Counted from the stretch's first letter, positions 30,306-38,661 are shown. The stretch: DNA of 64,000 nt from Modicisalibacter xianhensis (GCF_900113605.1 NZ_FOPY01000008.1:124001-188000), one strand, 5' to 3'. The notes: generated by a model from the letters alone, not told the origin. Numbers and translations are program-made.

Positions 30306-30334
30306 TTGTCGAGGGTTTTTTCTTACCATATCTC
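30306..30334 (+). promoter_or_regulatory. Candidate promoter of nfuA
   Basis: TTGTCG (30306-30311) and TATCTC (30329-30334) are 17 nt apart, 25 nt before the nfuA ATG. An overlapping alternative is TTGAGT (30301-30306) with TACCAT (30324-30329), also 17 nt apart. Confidence 0.45.
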
Positions 30335-30359
30335 CAAACGTTCCTGACGAGCCGAGTTC

Positions 30360-30947
30360 ATGAGCCAGACTATCCAGATCACCGACAGTGCCCAGGATTA
30401 CCTCGCGGAGCTGCTGGCCAAGCAGAATGTCGAGGGTATCGCCGTACGCATCTTCATCACCCAGCCAGGCACGCCATATGCGGAAACCTGCCTGGCCTAC
30501 TGCCGCCCGGGTGAGGAAGAACCCAGCGACGAGAAGCTGCAGCTGGAAAAGATCAACGTCTTTCTCGACAAGCACAGCCTGCCGTTTCTCGACGAGGCGG
30601 TCGTCGATTTCAATGCCGACCGCATGGGCGGGCAGCTCACCATCAAGGCACCCAATGCCAAGATGCCCAAGGTCAATGCCGACAGCCCGCTGGAAGATCG
30701 CGTCAATTACGTGCTGTACAGCGAGATCAACCCCGGCCTGGCAGCGCATGGTGGCGAGATCAAGCTTATCCAGGTTGCAGAAGAGAATATTGCTGTGCTG
30801 GCATTCGGCGGGGGCTGCCAAGGCTGTGCCGCCGTCGACCTGACGCTCAAGGAAGGTGTCGAGAAAACCTTGCTCGAGCGAATTCCCGAGCTCAAGGGTA
30901 TTCGCGACGTGACCGACCACACCGATACAACTAACGCCTACTACTAA
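30360..30947 (+). CDS. nfuA: Fe-S biogenesis protein NfuA
   Basis: This 195-residue Fe-S carrier has an N-terminal degenerate A-type domain and a C-terminal Nfu domain, with the cluster-binding pair Cys153/Cys156 in GGGCQGC. It delivers [4Fe-4S] clusters to apo-proteins, notably under oxidative stress. Unlike many degenerate A-type domains it retains Cys44 and Cys48. It is divergent from metH and has its own promoter candidate. Confidence 0.95.
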   Translation: MSQTIQITDSAQDYLAELLAKQNVEGIAVRIFITQPGTPYAETCLAYCRPGEEEPSDEKLQLEKINVFLDKHSLPFLDEAVVDFNADRMGGQLTIKAPNAKMPKVNADSPLEDRVNYVLYSEINPGLAAHGGEIKLIQVAEENIAVLAFGGGCQGCAAVDLTLKEGVEKTLLERIPELKGIRDVTDHTDTTNAYY

Positions 30948-30969
30948 GTACCGCCTCATTTTGCCGAGA

Positions 30970-31003
30970 ACGACGTGGGCCGCCCTTGGGCGGCCCACGT
31001 CGT
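30970..31003. terminator. Long perfect hairpin between convergent nfuA and KfrA-like genes
   Basis: A 16-bp perfect stem (30970-30985 with 30988-31003) surrounds TT. There is no T-run on either side, but the position between two convergent stops suggests a shared transcription barrier. Confidence 0.6.
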
Positions 31004-31028
31004 AGAGACAACAGCTCGCGGCAAGAGC

Positions 31029-31994
31029 TCAACAGACGAATGGAGGCAACGGGGCCTTGGCCAGCCGAGCCTCGGTATCGCGCAATCGCTCGCGAACCTG
31101 AGCTAACGTATCGTCCTTTTCCGTGACGACTTCTTCCAAGCGCTCGCGCCTGAGCGTTTCCTCGCGCAACGTGTCCTTGGCCTGCTGCAGTTTCCACTCC
31201 GTCTCGCGATGCGAAGCCTGGGCCTCACTGAGCTCACGCCGTGCCTGCTGAAGGCGATGATCGACTTCGCCGACGCGCTTCTCCATGATCTCGAGGCGCT
31301 GGTTAAGCTGCTTTTCCGCTGCCTGGCGCTCTTGCCGCGCGTTATCGAGCAATGTCATGAGCCTGGCCTCGGCCGCTTCGTGGCGTTGCTCCTCCTGGCT
31401 CAACTGGGCACGAAACTCCTCATTCTTGCGCGATAGGGCAGCCTGATATTCAACCCCTTGGCGTTCATTCTCCGCCTGCAGGCGCTGCAACTGCTCCTCG
31501 CTCTGCTTGATCTGACGTTCATGCTGGGACTCACGCTGCGATGCACTTTCGCACTGGGCTTCCAGTCGGGCGATCCTCGCACTGTAATCCTCTAGGCGCT
31601 CCTGGGCCTGACGCAGCTGTTCACCAAGCACCGTTTCACGCTGTCGTGCGTCCTCGGCATCCCTGCGCGCCTGCTCGGATCGCGATTCGGCATCCTCAAC
31701 GCGTTTGTCGGCTTCCTGCCGGTAATGCGCCAACCCTTCGGCAGCACTTTCCTGGGCTTGTTGCCAGAGCGCTTGAACCAGGGTTTCTACCGACTCGGGA
31801 ATCGCCTGCAGGGGCGGCTGGTCACGATTCTCCTCACGCTGCAGACGCCATTCTCGAAAGTGCTCGTTGATCGTCGTGAAGCTACCCGTCCCAAGCACTT
31901 CCCGGATTTTCTGTACGCTGGGTGCCTCGCCTTGCTGGAGCAACCTGTCGATTGCTCGTCTTACGTCGTCGTATTGCACGCCGCTGCGCGCCAT
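31029..31994 (-). CDS. KfrA-like DNA-binding coiled-coil protein
   Basis: This 321-residue protein has an N-terminal KfrA-type winged-helix region (about residues 1-90, with APSVQKIREVLGTGSFTTINEHFREW). It is followed by a long Glu/Gln/Arg-rich coiled coil (about 100-310). Plasmid KfrA is a DNA-binding autorepressor with an alpha-helical tail. ATG at 31994 with GGAG upstream is chosen over a reading to 32045. It is divergent from a tyrosine recombinase; the gap contains repeats that could be its operators. Confidence 0.85.
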   Translation of the reverse strand: MARSGVQYDDVRRAIDRLLQQGEAPSVQKIREVLGTGSFTTINEHFREWRLQREENRDQPPLQAIPESVETLVQALWQQAQESAAEGLAHYRQEADKRVEDAESRSEQARRDAEDARQRETVLGEQLRQAQERLEDYSARIARLEAQCESASQRESQHERQIKQSEEQLQRLQAENERQGVEYQAALSRKNEEFRAQLSQEEQRHEAAEARLMTLLDNARQERQAAEKQLNQRLEIMEKRVGEVDHRLQQARRELSEAQASHRETEWKLQQAKDTLREETLRRERLEEVVTEKDDTLAQVRERLRDTEARLAKAPLPPFVC

Positions 31995-32097
31995 GTGGTT
32001 CTCCTCGGGACGGTTCCCGCCGCTATCAGCCTTAAATGCCGCCATTTTCGGCGATTACTGGAGCTTAGCCTAGCTTTGGCATAAATAGAATAATGCT

Positions 32098-32120
32098 TTT
32101 TACGTATTACAGTTTTACGT
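32098..32120. repeat. Direct repeats in the KfrA-like/recombinase intergenic region
   Basis: TTTTACGT occurs at 32098-32105 and again at 32113-32120, with 15 nt between repeat starts, in a short AT-rich stretch. The spacing is about one and a half helical turns. It may be an operator for the KfrA-like protein or a recombinase accessory site. Confidence 0.45.
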
Positions 32121-32152
32121 TACGATAACTAGGTAAATATTCATGATTACGC

Positions 32153-32173
32153 GGCTTATCTTGAATATAAGCC
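32153..32173. repeat. Inverted repeat upstream of the recombinase gene
   Basis: GGCTTAT (32153-32159) and ATAAGCC (32167-32173) are perfect 7-bp arms with a 7-nt spacer. This geometry resembles a tyrosine-recombinase core site (two arms around a 6-8 nt crossover) as well as an operator. It lies about 52 nt before the recombinase start. Confidence 0.5.
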
Positions 32174-32224
32174 TGTTACGCTCGACAATGAGCCCAGCCA
32201 TTTAACGAGTCGGAAAGAAGCGGG

Positions 32225-33430
32225 ATGAATCACCCACCAGACGCCAGCCCCCCGAACTTGGCGCTCTTTGAGCGAGAAGCGGCAGAAGAAGGGAAGGGCA
32301 GGCTGGCGTCGGCACGGCCACCCATGGCTCGGATACCGGCAACCAGCGATATCGAGGCTATTGGACAGTGGCTGACCGAATACGCCGCCAGCCCACAAAC
32401 GGTACGTGCCTATCGCAAGGAGGCAGAGCGCCTGATGCTGTGGCTGGGCGACAACGGGCTCGCTTTGCATGAGGTCGATCGCCGTAGACTGGAAGCGTAT
32501 GAAGCCTTTCTCGCCGACCCGTGCCCTGCAGAGCGCTGGATTGGTCCGCCCAAGCCGCGCTCTCATCCCCAATGGCGTCCTTTCCGGGGCCCGCTGTCCG
32601 CTGCCAGCCGGCGGCAGAGCCTGGTCATCCTTCAAGGCCTCTTTGCCTGGCTGAGCGAAGCAGGCTGGGTGAGTCACAATCCCTTTCGCCTGATGCGCGA
32701 CAAGCGGCGGCGCATGGACAACCGCCAGACACATATCGAGCGCTACCTGGAACGGCCGATGTGGGACTGGCTCTGGCAGTGGCTCAATCGCCCTCTAGAT
32801 GAAACGTGCAGCGAGCGGCAGCGACTAGCCTGGCACCGGCGACGCTTCGTGTTCGGCTTCGGTTATCTGCTGGCACCCCGTATCGCCGAAATGTCCCAAG
32901 CACGCATGAACGACTTTACGTATCGGGAAGGTCGATGGTGGTGGAATGTCATTGGCAAGGGCAGCAAGCAAGCCAGAATCCCCGTCCCGCCGGACATGCT
33001 TACGCTGCTCGAGGAGTGGCGGCAGGCACGGCAACTGAGCGCATTACCGGACCTGGATGATGAGCGCCCCTTGCTCTGCCGATTGAACGGCAGGACGGGC
33101 GTGACGGACAACCAATTGTATCGCCTGATCAAGGAAGCCTTTCGAGAGGCTTCGAGCGCTCTGGCCCATCAAGAAACCGGGCAAGGGGGCCCTGGGACCT
33201 CTGCCATGGCACGCCAACTGGCCAAGGCGTCCCCGCATTGGCTACGCCATACCGCCATCACCCACCAGGCTCAGGCTGGGGTCGAGTTACGCTACCTGGC
33301 CATGACTGCCCGTCACGAACGGCTGGATACCACAGCGCGCTATCTACATGCCGAAGCCGAAGAGTGGCAGCGCCAGGTGGCCGCGCACCGCCTCGAGATT
33401 CCAGCAGGGGGCGGACGCCGGCAAGAGTGA
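32225..33430 (+). CDS. Tyrosine-type site-specific recombinase (solitary integrase)
   Basis: This is 401 residues. The core-binding domain (about 43-160) is followed by the catalytic domain (about 190-385). The catalytic set is visible: Arg219 (APRIAE), Lys in GKGSK (about 245-248), His338 and Arg341 (HWLRH), His364 (ARHERLD) and nucleophile Tyr373 (RYLH). No tRNA, direct-repeat boundary, excisionase or cargo genes flank it. It is therefore not an obvious island integrase and may serve a resident chromosomal function with the divergent KfrA-like protein. Confidence 0.92.
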   Translation: MNHPPDASPPNLALFEREAAEEGKGRLASARPPMARIPATSDIEAIGQWLTEYAASPQTVRAYRKEAERLMLWLGDNGLALHEVDRRRLEAYEAFLADPCPAERWIGPPKPRSHPQWRPFRGPLSAASRRQSLVILQGLFAWLSEAGWVSHNPFRLMRDKRRRMDNRQTHIERYLERPMWDWLWQWLNRPLDETCSERQRLAWHRRRFVFGFGYLLAPRIAEMSQARMNDFTYREGRWWWNVIGKGSKQARIPVPPDMLTLLEEWRQARQLSALPDLDDERPLLCRLNGRTGVTDNQLYRLIKEAFREASSALAHQETGQGGPGTSAMARQLAKASPHWLRHTAITHQAQAGVELRYLAMTARHERLDTTARYLHAEAEEWQRQVAAHRLEIPAGGGRRQE

Positions 33431-33512
33431 ACCGTTATACTGAGGGAAACCCAAAGCTCGTCCGAGTTGCAGATGCTTGAAAGTGGCACTCGGCCAACCG
33501 CAAGGAGATTTC

Positions 33513-33929
33513 ATGAGCGCACAAGACGCCCAGGCCGAGCTGATCGAGGAGTTCAGCCTTTTCGATAACTGGATGGACCGTTATCAGTACATCATCGACA
33601 TGGGCAAGCAACTGCCGGCATTCCCCGAGGAACTGAAAACGCCGGAGACCAAGATTCAGGGCTGCCAGTCGAATGTATGGATGCACCATGAACGCCAGGG
33701 CGATAACGTGCATTTCCAGGCCACTTCCGACGCTGCCATCGTGTCGGGCCTGATTGCCGTACTGATGCGGATCTACAACGATCGAAGCCCCGAAGAAATC
33801 GTCGATACGCCACCAAGCTTTCTGGAAGAGCTGGGCCTGGACAAGCACCTATCACCGACACGCTCCAATGGCCTGCATGCCATGTTGCAGCGGATCTATA
33901 GCGTCGCCGAACAGGAAACCGCGGAGTAG
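33513..33929 (+). CDS. sufE: SufE-family sulfur acceptor
   Basis: This 138-residue protein accepts persulfide sulfur from a SufS/CsdA-type cysteine desulfurase. Catalytic Cys51 in GCQSNVW matches Cys51 of E. coli SufE. ATG at 33513 has AAGGAG upstream; the longer reading to 33477 is rejected. No sufS or csdA is adjacent, so the partner desulfurase must be elsewhere and CsdE is an alternative name. Confidence 0.93.
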   Translation: MSAQDAQAELIEEFSLFDNWMDRYQYIIDMGKQLPAFPEELKTPETKIQGCQSNVWMHHERQGDNVHFQATSDAAIVSGLIAVLMRIYNDRSPEEIVDTPPSFLEELGLDKHLSPTRSNGLHAMLQRIYSVAEQETAE

Positions 33930-33941
33930 CGATGGGGCAGG

Positions 33942-34214
33942 TCAGTGCGGACGATGCCGATCGCCCGCACTGTCGGCATGACAGCAGTATGGCGGCACAG
34001 GGTCGACACCGCCCGGATGCCAGGGATGGCACTTGAGGATACGTTTCAATGCCAGCCAGCCACCACGAGCCGGGCCATGCTCACGTACTGCCTCGACGGC
34101 ATAATGGGAACAGCTAGGCCAGAAGCGGCAACGGGGTCCCAGCAGGGGGCTGAGACCATACTGGTACAAGCGGACCAGGCCGATGAAAAGGGCGCTGACG
34201 ATACGCTTAAACAT
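33942..34214 (-). CDS. yidD: Membrane protein insertion efficiency factor YidD
   Basis: This is 90 residues. The YidD signature is complete: an amphipathic N-terminus with [14 protein letters not shown], then [11 protein letters not shown] and [19 protein letters not shown]. It assists YidC-dependent insertion. It normally sits in the rpmH-rnpA-yidC region, so placement after zur-hisI is unusual. ATG at 34214 follows the hisI stop by 3 nt. Confidence 0.92.
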   Translation of the reverse strand: MFKRIVSALFIGLVRLYQYGLSPLLGPRCRFWPSCSHYAVEAVREHGPARGGWLALKRILKCHPWHPGGVDPVPPYCCHADSAGDRHRPH

Positions 34215-34217
34215 CAC

Positions 34218-34661
34218 TCACCGCTTGCCGGAGTACAGTTCCGACGGAGAAATCATGGGTTCGCTGTCAACCGTGGCCTGCTCGGCATCCAGCGCGACAT
34301 AAAAACAACTGCGCCGCCCCGTGTGACATGCCGGACCGGTCTGATCGACGCTCAATAACAGCGTGTCGCCATCACAGTCCAGGCGCGCCTGTTTCAAGTG
34401 CTGCTCCTGGCCGGAGGATTCGCCCTTGCGCCACAGCTTACCTCGTGATCGCGACCAGTAGCATACACGCCCGGTATCCAGTGTCTCCTGCAACGATGCA
34501 CGGTTCATCCATGCCATCATCAGGACTTCACCGGTGTCATGCTGTTGAGCGATGGCAGGAATCAGGCCGCCTTCGTTCCAGCGTATGGAATCGAAAATTT
34601 CCATCAGCGGACGGCGCGTGCCGGACGAGGCATTTTCCAGGGACTTGAACAGTTCACTCAT
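34218..34661 (-). CDS. hisI: Phosphoribosyl-AMP cyclohydrolase (stand-alone HisI)
   Basis: This 147-residue enzyme carries out the third step of histidine synthesis and needs zinc and magnesium. CYWSRSRGKLWRKGESSG and the metal-binding DCDGD plus ACHTGRRSC motifs are intact. ATG at 34661 overlaps zur by 8 bp; ATG at 34604 would give a more typical length but lacks a ribosome-binding site. Co-transcription with zur suggests a zinc-linked copy. The other his genes are not in the window. Confidence 0.9.
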   Translation of the reverse strand: MSELFKSLENASSGTRRPLMEIFDSIRWNEGGLIPAIAQQHDTGEVLMMAWMNRASLQETLDTGRVCYWSRSRGKLWRKGESSGQEQHLKQARLDCDGDTLLLSVDQTGPACHTGRRSCFYVALDAEQATVDSEPMISPSELYSGKR

Positions 34662-35130
34662 GCTGGCTCTCGGTGAGGGAGGGTTCTCGGACGCGACCGC
34701 GGCAGGTATCGCAGCTACCCAACAACTCGATGGTCTGGCGGTCGACCCGGAAGCCCAGGGCCTGGGCTCGCTGGCTGAGTTGCGTGTTGACGTCGTCAAG
34801 GTGGAGTTCCTCGACCCGGCCACAATGACGACAGATGAGCAACTGGAAACCGTGCGTATGCTCAGGGCAGGGACAGGCCACATAGGCATTGAGAGACTCG
34901 ATGCGATGCACCAGGCCCTGCTCGATCAGGAAGTCGAGCGCGCGATAGACCGTTGGTGGTCTGGCCGAGGCATGTTCACTGGTCAAGTGATCGAGCAACT
35001 CGTAGGCCTTGAGCCCTCCGGGTGAGGATGCGATCAGCTCCAGGACCCGGCGGCGTATCGGGGTAAACCGCACACCACGTTGCTGGCATTGGCGCTCGGC
35101 CTGCTGTATCAGAAGTCGGATATCCGGCAT
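34654..35130 (-). CDS. zur: Zinc uptake regulator Zur (Fur family)
   Basis: This is 158 residues. The N-terminal winged helix (FTPIRRRVLELI, TVYRALDFLIEQGLV) is followed by a dimerisation domain. Cysteines in CRHCG and CDTC form the structural zinc site, and HTHGF belongs to the regulatory site. That pattern points to Zur rather than Fur. It heads zur-hisI-yidD. No clear Zur box was found upstream. Confidence 0.9.
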   Translation of the reverse strand: MPDIRLLIQQAERQCQQRGVRFTPIRRRVLELIASSPGGLKAYELLDHLTSEHASARPPTVYRALDFLIEQGLVHRIESLNAYVACPCPEHTHGFQLLICRHCGRVEELHLDDVNTQLSQRAQALGFRVDRQTIELLGSCDTCRGRVREPSLTESQHE

Positions 35131-35208
35131 TCGGTTCGATCGCTTGGCGAAAAGGGCATTTTACGCGCCTAGCCGCCTGACGGCCAGGAAGGCACTTCGA
35201 GGCAGGAC

Positions 35209-36171
35209 CTAGGACACCGCCTGCAGCTCGCCGCGCCGGGCGAAATGATGCCTGGCGAATGCAACACGCGCCTCCACATTGGCGCCATCGGGCTGTTTCT
35301 CGATGAGGTCGAGGCGTGGCCGAAGCCCTTCGCCGTTGGTCATCTGGATCGCCAGCCCCGGTCGCGCATTCAACTCCAGCAGCATGGGTCCATGGTTCCG
35401 GTCAAGCACCATGTCAGTGCCCAGATAGCCCAGTCCGGTCATTTCGTAGCAACTGGCAGCCAACTTGAGCAGCACTTCCCAGTCTGGGATACGCAGACTG
35501 GCAAGCTCGTGCCCGGTGTCCGGATGATCCATGCGCGGTCGGTCGAACTGAACCCCACGCAACGCCGTACCGGTAGCGATGTCGAGCCCCACGCCAACCG
35601 CTCCCTGATGGAGGTTGGCCTTGCCATCCGAGGCGGCTGTGGACAGGCGCATCATGGCCATTACCGGGTATCCCTTGAACACGATGACCCGAATATCCGG
35701 CACGCCTTCATAGGTATACTCGGCAAGGAATTCGTCAAAGGAAATCAATGTCTCCACCAGAGCGATATCCGTGGCCCCGCCCAGCGAATAAAGCCCCGAC
35801 AGGATATTCGATACGTGACGCTCAAGGTCCTCACGCTGCAGCCGGTGGCCGCTGGGCTTGACGTACCCCTCGGCATCCTGGTGCTCGATGACCAGAATGC
35901 CCTTGCCGCCACTGCCCTTGGCCGGCTTGATGGCGAACCCGCCATGGCCAGTAACCATGTCCGCTATATGCTTGACGTCGAACTGGGTCGTCACGGTGCC
36001 GATAAGGTCCGGCGTCGTGATGCCGAAGCGCTTGGCCAACAGCTTGGTTTTCAGCTTGTCATCGACCAGCGGAAACAGGTGACGACTGTTGTAGCGGCTG
36101 ATGTAGCGGATGTTCCGCCGGTTCATGCCGATAATGCCCTTGGCTTTGAGTCGACCGGGACTGGCCCACAT
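35209..36171 (-). CDS. RimK-type ATP-grasp ligase (alpha-L-glutamate ligase-like)
   Basis: This 320-residue ATP-grasp enzyme belongs to the group annotated as alpha-L-glutamate ligase-like protein. Landmarks are LVDDKLKTKLLAKRFGI near residue 35, the nucleotide loop AIKPAKGSGGKGI near 80 and the metal-binding LLELNARPGL near 268. It should form an amide bond between an amino acid and a carboxylate, but the substrate is unknown. It is the last gene of a three-gene set with a transglutaminase-like membrane protein (4 nt gap) and a lipoprotein protease. Confidence 0.88.
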   Translation of the reverse strand: MWASPGRLKAKGIIGMNRRNIRYISRYNSRHLFPLVDDKLKTKLLAKRFGITTPDLIGTVTTQFDVKHIADMVTGHGGFAIKPAKGSGGKGILVIEHQDAEGYVKPSGHRLQREDLERHVSNILSGLYSLGGATDIALVETLISFDEFLAEYTYEGVPDIRVIVFKGYPVMAMMRLSTAASDGKANLHQGAVGVGLDIATGTALRGVQFDRPRMDHPDTGHELASLRIPDWEVLLKLAASCYEMTGLGYLGTDMVLDRNHGPMLLELNARPGLAIQMTNGEGLRPRLDLIEKQPDGANVEARVAFARHHFARRGELQAVS

Positions 36172-36175
36172 GATC

Positions 36176-37684
36176 TCAATCCTCCGTAATCGGCTTGAAA
36201 CGACGCAACTCGAGCAGACGATAGCCCGTGTAGTTGCCCAGCAGCAGGATGAAGGCCATCAGGATCAACTGAATGCCCAGGAAGTTGAACGTGACATGGC
36301 GTATCCAGGGGTTGTTCATCGCCAGATAGGCCAGGACCGCCGTCAACAGGCTGCCGCCGCCCTGGATCAGCACTTCCTTGGGACCTTCCTCTTCCCACAG
36401 GATCGACATGCGCTCAATGGTCCAGCTGAGAATGATCATCGGGAAGAAGGTAATGGTCAGGCCGGCATTGAGGCCCATCCGATAAGCCACGACGGAAAAC
36501 AGCGAAATGATCGCGATAACCGTGATTATCACTGCCGACACGCGCGCCACCAGCAGCAGATTGAGGTGCGACAGGTAGCTGCGTATCACCAGGCCAACCG
36601 CGACCACCAGCAGGAATCCGACCAGACCGGTAAACAGCGAGGTCTGAATGAAGGCCAGGGCGATCAAGACTGGCATGAACGTGCCTGATGTCTTGATCCC
36701 GACCAGCACACGCAGCAGCACGACGACCAGGGCGCCGATGGGAATCAGCAAGATGGTCTTGAACAGGGACTGCTCTTCGAGAGGCAGGCTGTGGATCGAG
36801 AAGTTGAGCAGCGTATTGTTCATCAACTGATTGCGCACGGCCACGGCCGCCGGCTCATTGTGCTTGAGCATCGAGAAGCTGACCCGCGAGTTGGTGCCGC
36901 CCTGAACCTCGAGCACGGGCTGTCCGCTGGCCTCCCACAGCAACAGGTTATCGGGCCGACCCTGCTCGCCGGTGGCCGGATTAAGGATTACCCAGTCGCC
37001 TTCGTCGTCGAAGACCTGTAGCCAGGAAGACAATGCCTGGCGGCGGCGACCGTCCTCGAGCATCAGCCCATCGACCTCACGCGCGGCGATACCGGCCTGA
37101 TTGAGCAGGCGCACGAGCAGGGAAGAGCGGTCGAAGCGATTCAACAGCAGGCGAGCATTTTCATCCTGGCGATCACCACTGAGATCCTGGATCAGCTCAC
37201 GGGCGAAGGTGAAAGCGTCCGCCGACTGCTGATGCGCCCGGCCGATGAGGCCCTCGGCGGCAGTGTCGAAAGGGCGTTCCCAAGTGATGTCCTGCGGTAT
37301 GGAGGGCGGCTGGACGGTCGGTGATTCGGCATCGGGAGCAACCAGCAACTGTACGGAATAGTAGAGCTGCTGGTTTCCGGTCGCTTCGCGAATGGCCCAC
37401 TGTGCTCGTCGACCGCTGTCATCATCCAGGAAGGACAAGCCATAACCGGAAGAGGCGGTATTTTCGGTCAGAACACGAAAATTCTCCTGATGCGAGGGAA
37501 GGGCCAGGTTGACCTTGACCGGCTCGCCATTGGCAAAGAAATTCACCTGCGCTTCGACTTCCCAGACTTCGCGCTGCTCACCCGGTGTCCAGGGCACGTC
37601 GAACTCGACGTGGCGATATACGGTCATGACGATACCGGTCAGCATCAGAACGCCGACCAGCAGGTAGAAGGGGATACGTGACAT
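36176..37684 (-). CDS. Inactive transglutaminase-like protein with C-terminal 7TM region
   Basis: This is 502 residues. One N-terminal membrane segment (about 4-22) is followed by a large periplasmic transglutaminase-like domain (about 30-310) and a C-terminal block of about seven membrane segments (about 325-495). This architecture is annotated as an inactive transglutaminase fused to 7TM. In the cassette it would link a periplasmic sensing or binding domain to the cytoplasmic ligase. It lies 14 nt after the protease gene. Confidence 0.87.
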   Translation of the reverse strand: MSRIPFYLLVGVLMLTGIVMTVYRHVEFDVPWTPGEQREVWEVEAQVNFFANGEPVKVNLALPSHQENFRVLTENTASSGYGLSFLDDDSGRRAQWAIREATGNQQLYYSVQLLVAPDAESPTVQPPSIPQDITWERPFDTAAEGLIGRAHQQSADAFTFARELIQDLSGDRQDENARLLLNRFDRSSLLVRLLNQAGIAAREVDGLMLEDGRRRQALSSWLQVFDDEGDWVILNPATGEQGRPDNLLLWEASGQPVLEVQGGTNSRVSFSMLKHNEPAAVAVRNQLMNNTLLNFSIHSLPLEEQSLFKTILLIPIGALVVVLLRVLVGIKTSGTFMPVLIALAFIQTSLFTGLVGFLLVVAVGLVIRSYLSHLNLLLVARVSAVIITVIAIISLFSVVAYRMGLNAGLTITFFPMIILSWTIERMSILWEEEGPKEVLIQGGGSLLTAVLAYLAMNNPWIRHVTFNFLGIQLILMAFILLLGNYTGYRLLELRRFKPITED

Positions 37685-37698
37685 GAATCGAAAGGTCC

Positions 37699-38550
37699 TT
37701 ACTCGTCTTCGTCGTCGTCGATACGGTCGCCAGCTTCATCCTCGGCCGCCATCTCGGCGGGCTCACCCCCGGGATATTCCGGACGCTCGTGGAGATAGGA
37801 CTGGGCCACGTCGATCAGTGCGATATCCATCATGAATCGCCGACCGAGAAGGACGGGATAATCCAGGTGGGTACGGTCATTGAGCGTGAATTCGACGTTC
37901 TGCTTGATCGGTCCCAGTTCCATCAGCAAGCTGATGACCGGCCGGCTCTCCTCACCGGAGGCCTGGATGATTCGGACGCGCCGCACGACCTCGGCTTCAA
38001 CCCACTTGTCGCGTGCGCCATCGATAGCCACGGCATCTTCATCGAGTGCCAGCTTGAAGCGCACCCAGTCTTCGCCTTCACGTTCGAACTCGGTAATCTC
38101 GCGGGCCGACAGGGATGCCGTGTTGGCGCCGGAGTCGATGCGTGCCTTGAGGTAGGTACCGATATTGGGAAACCCGACCCACTCGGTTCGCCCCAGCAAC
38201 GTCTTGTTCTCCAGAGCATCGATATCGCTGCTGGGGCATTCAGGCATCACGACGTTGGAATCGCTTTGGAGCGTCTCGACATCGGCACGCAACGCCCTGA
38301 CCAGACTGCCAATCTCACGGACATCGGCACCGACCCGCTCGAGCCGATCCTGCTGTCCCTGCCGGCTGGCCTCCTGGACCTGGCAAGCGTTGGCCAAGGT
38401 CGATTCGAGGTCTCCGATTCGATCATCGAAACTTGCTCTGGTCAGTAAATGATCCAGCCGGTCTTTTTCGTCGGATTGAGGCTGTAGGGCACAGCCACCC
38501 AAGAGCAACAGACCGGCAGAGGCAGCCAGCAGCTCGCGTCGAATCGGCAT
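37699..38550 (-). CDS. Lipoprotein retropepsin-like protease (RimB/ATP-dependent zinc protease family)
   Basis: This is 283 residues. A signal peptide with lipobox LLGGC puts the acylated Cys at 20. A short coiled coil (about 25-100) precedes a retropepsin-like domain (about 115-260) with Asp139 in the IDSGANTAS motif, the D-S/T-G signature of aspartic proteases. Databases name this family an ATP-dependent zinc protease, which the motif does not support. ATG at 38550 is preceded by AAGGA; an ATG at 38556 is too close to it. It is the first gene of the ligase cassette. Confidence 0.87.
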   Translation of the reverse strand: MPIRRELLAASAGLLLLGGCALQPQSDEKDRLDHLLTRASFDDRIGDLESTLANACQVQEASRQGQQDRLERVGADVREIGSLVRALRADVETLQSDSNVVMPECPSSDIDALENKTLLGRTEWVGFPNIGTYLKARIDSGANTASLSAREITEFEREGEDWVRFKLALDEDAVAIDGARDKWVEAEVVRRVRIIQASGEESRPVISLLMELGPIKQNVEFTLNDRTHLDYPVLLGRRFMMDIALIDVAQSYLHERPEYPGGEPAEMAAEDEAGDRIDDDEDE

Positions 38551-38661
38551 GATCATTAATCCTTTGTAACAGCCATAGGTCCCACAACAGCGCGATAGTA
38601 AAGGAATCGGTAGTGCACGGTCCATGCGGACGCGACGAATCGCGCCCGCACTTAGACAGGA

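Noticed and set aside
30135-30359. Possible cobalamin, SAM or SAH riboswitch upstream of metH
   Set aside because: No B12 box or conserved SAH/SAM riboswitch core could be recognised on the minus strand; only general GC-rich hairpins are present.
32225-33430. Recombinase as integrase of a local genomic island
   Set aside because: Neighbours on both sides (nfuA, sufE, yidD, hisI, zur) are core genes; no cargo or repeat boundary was seen.
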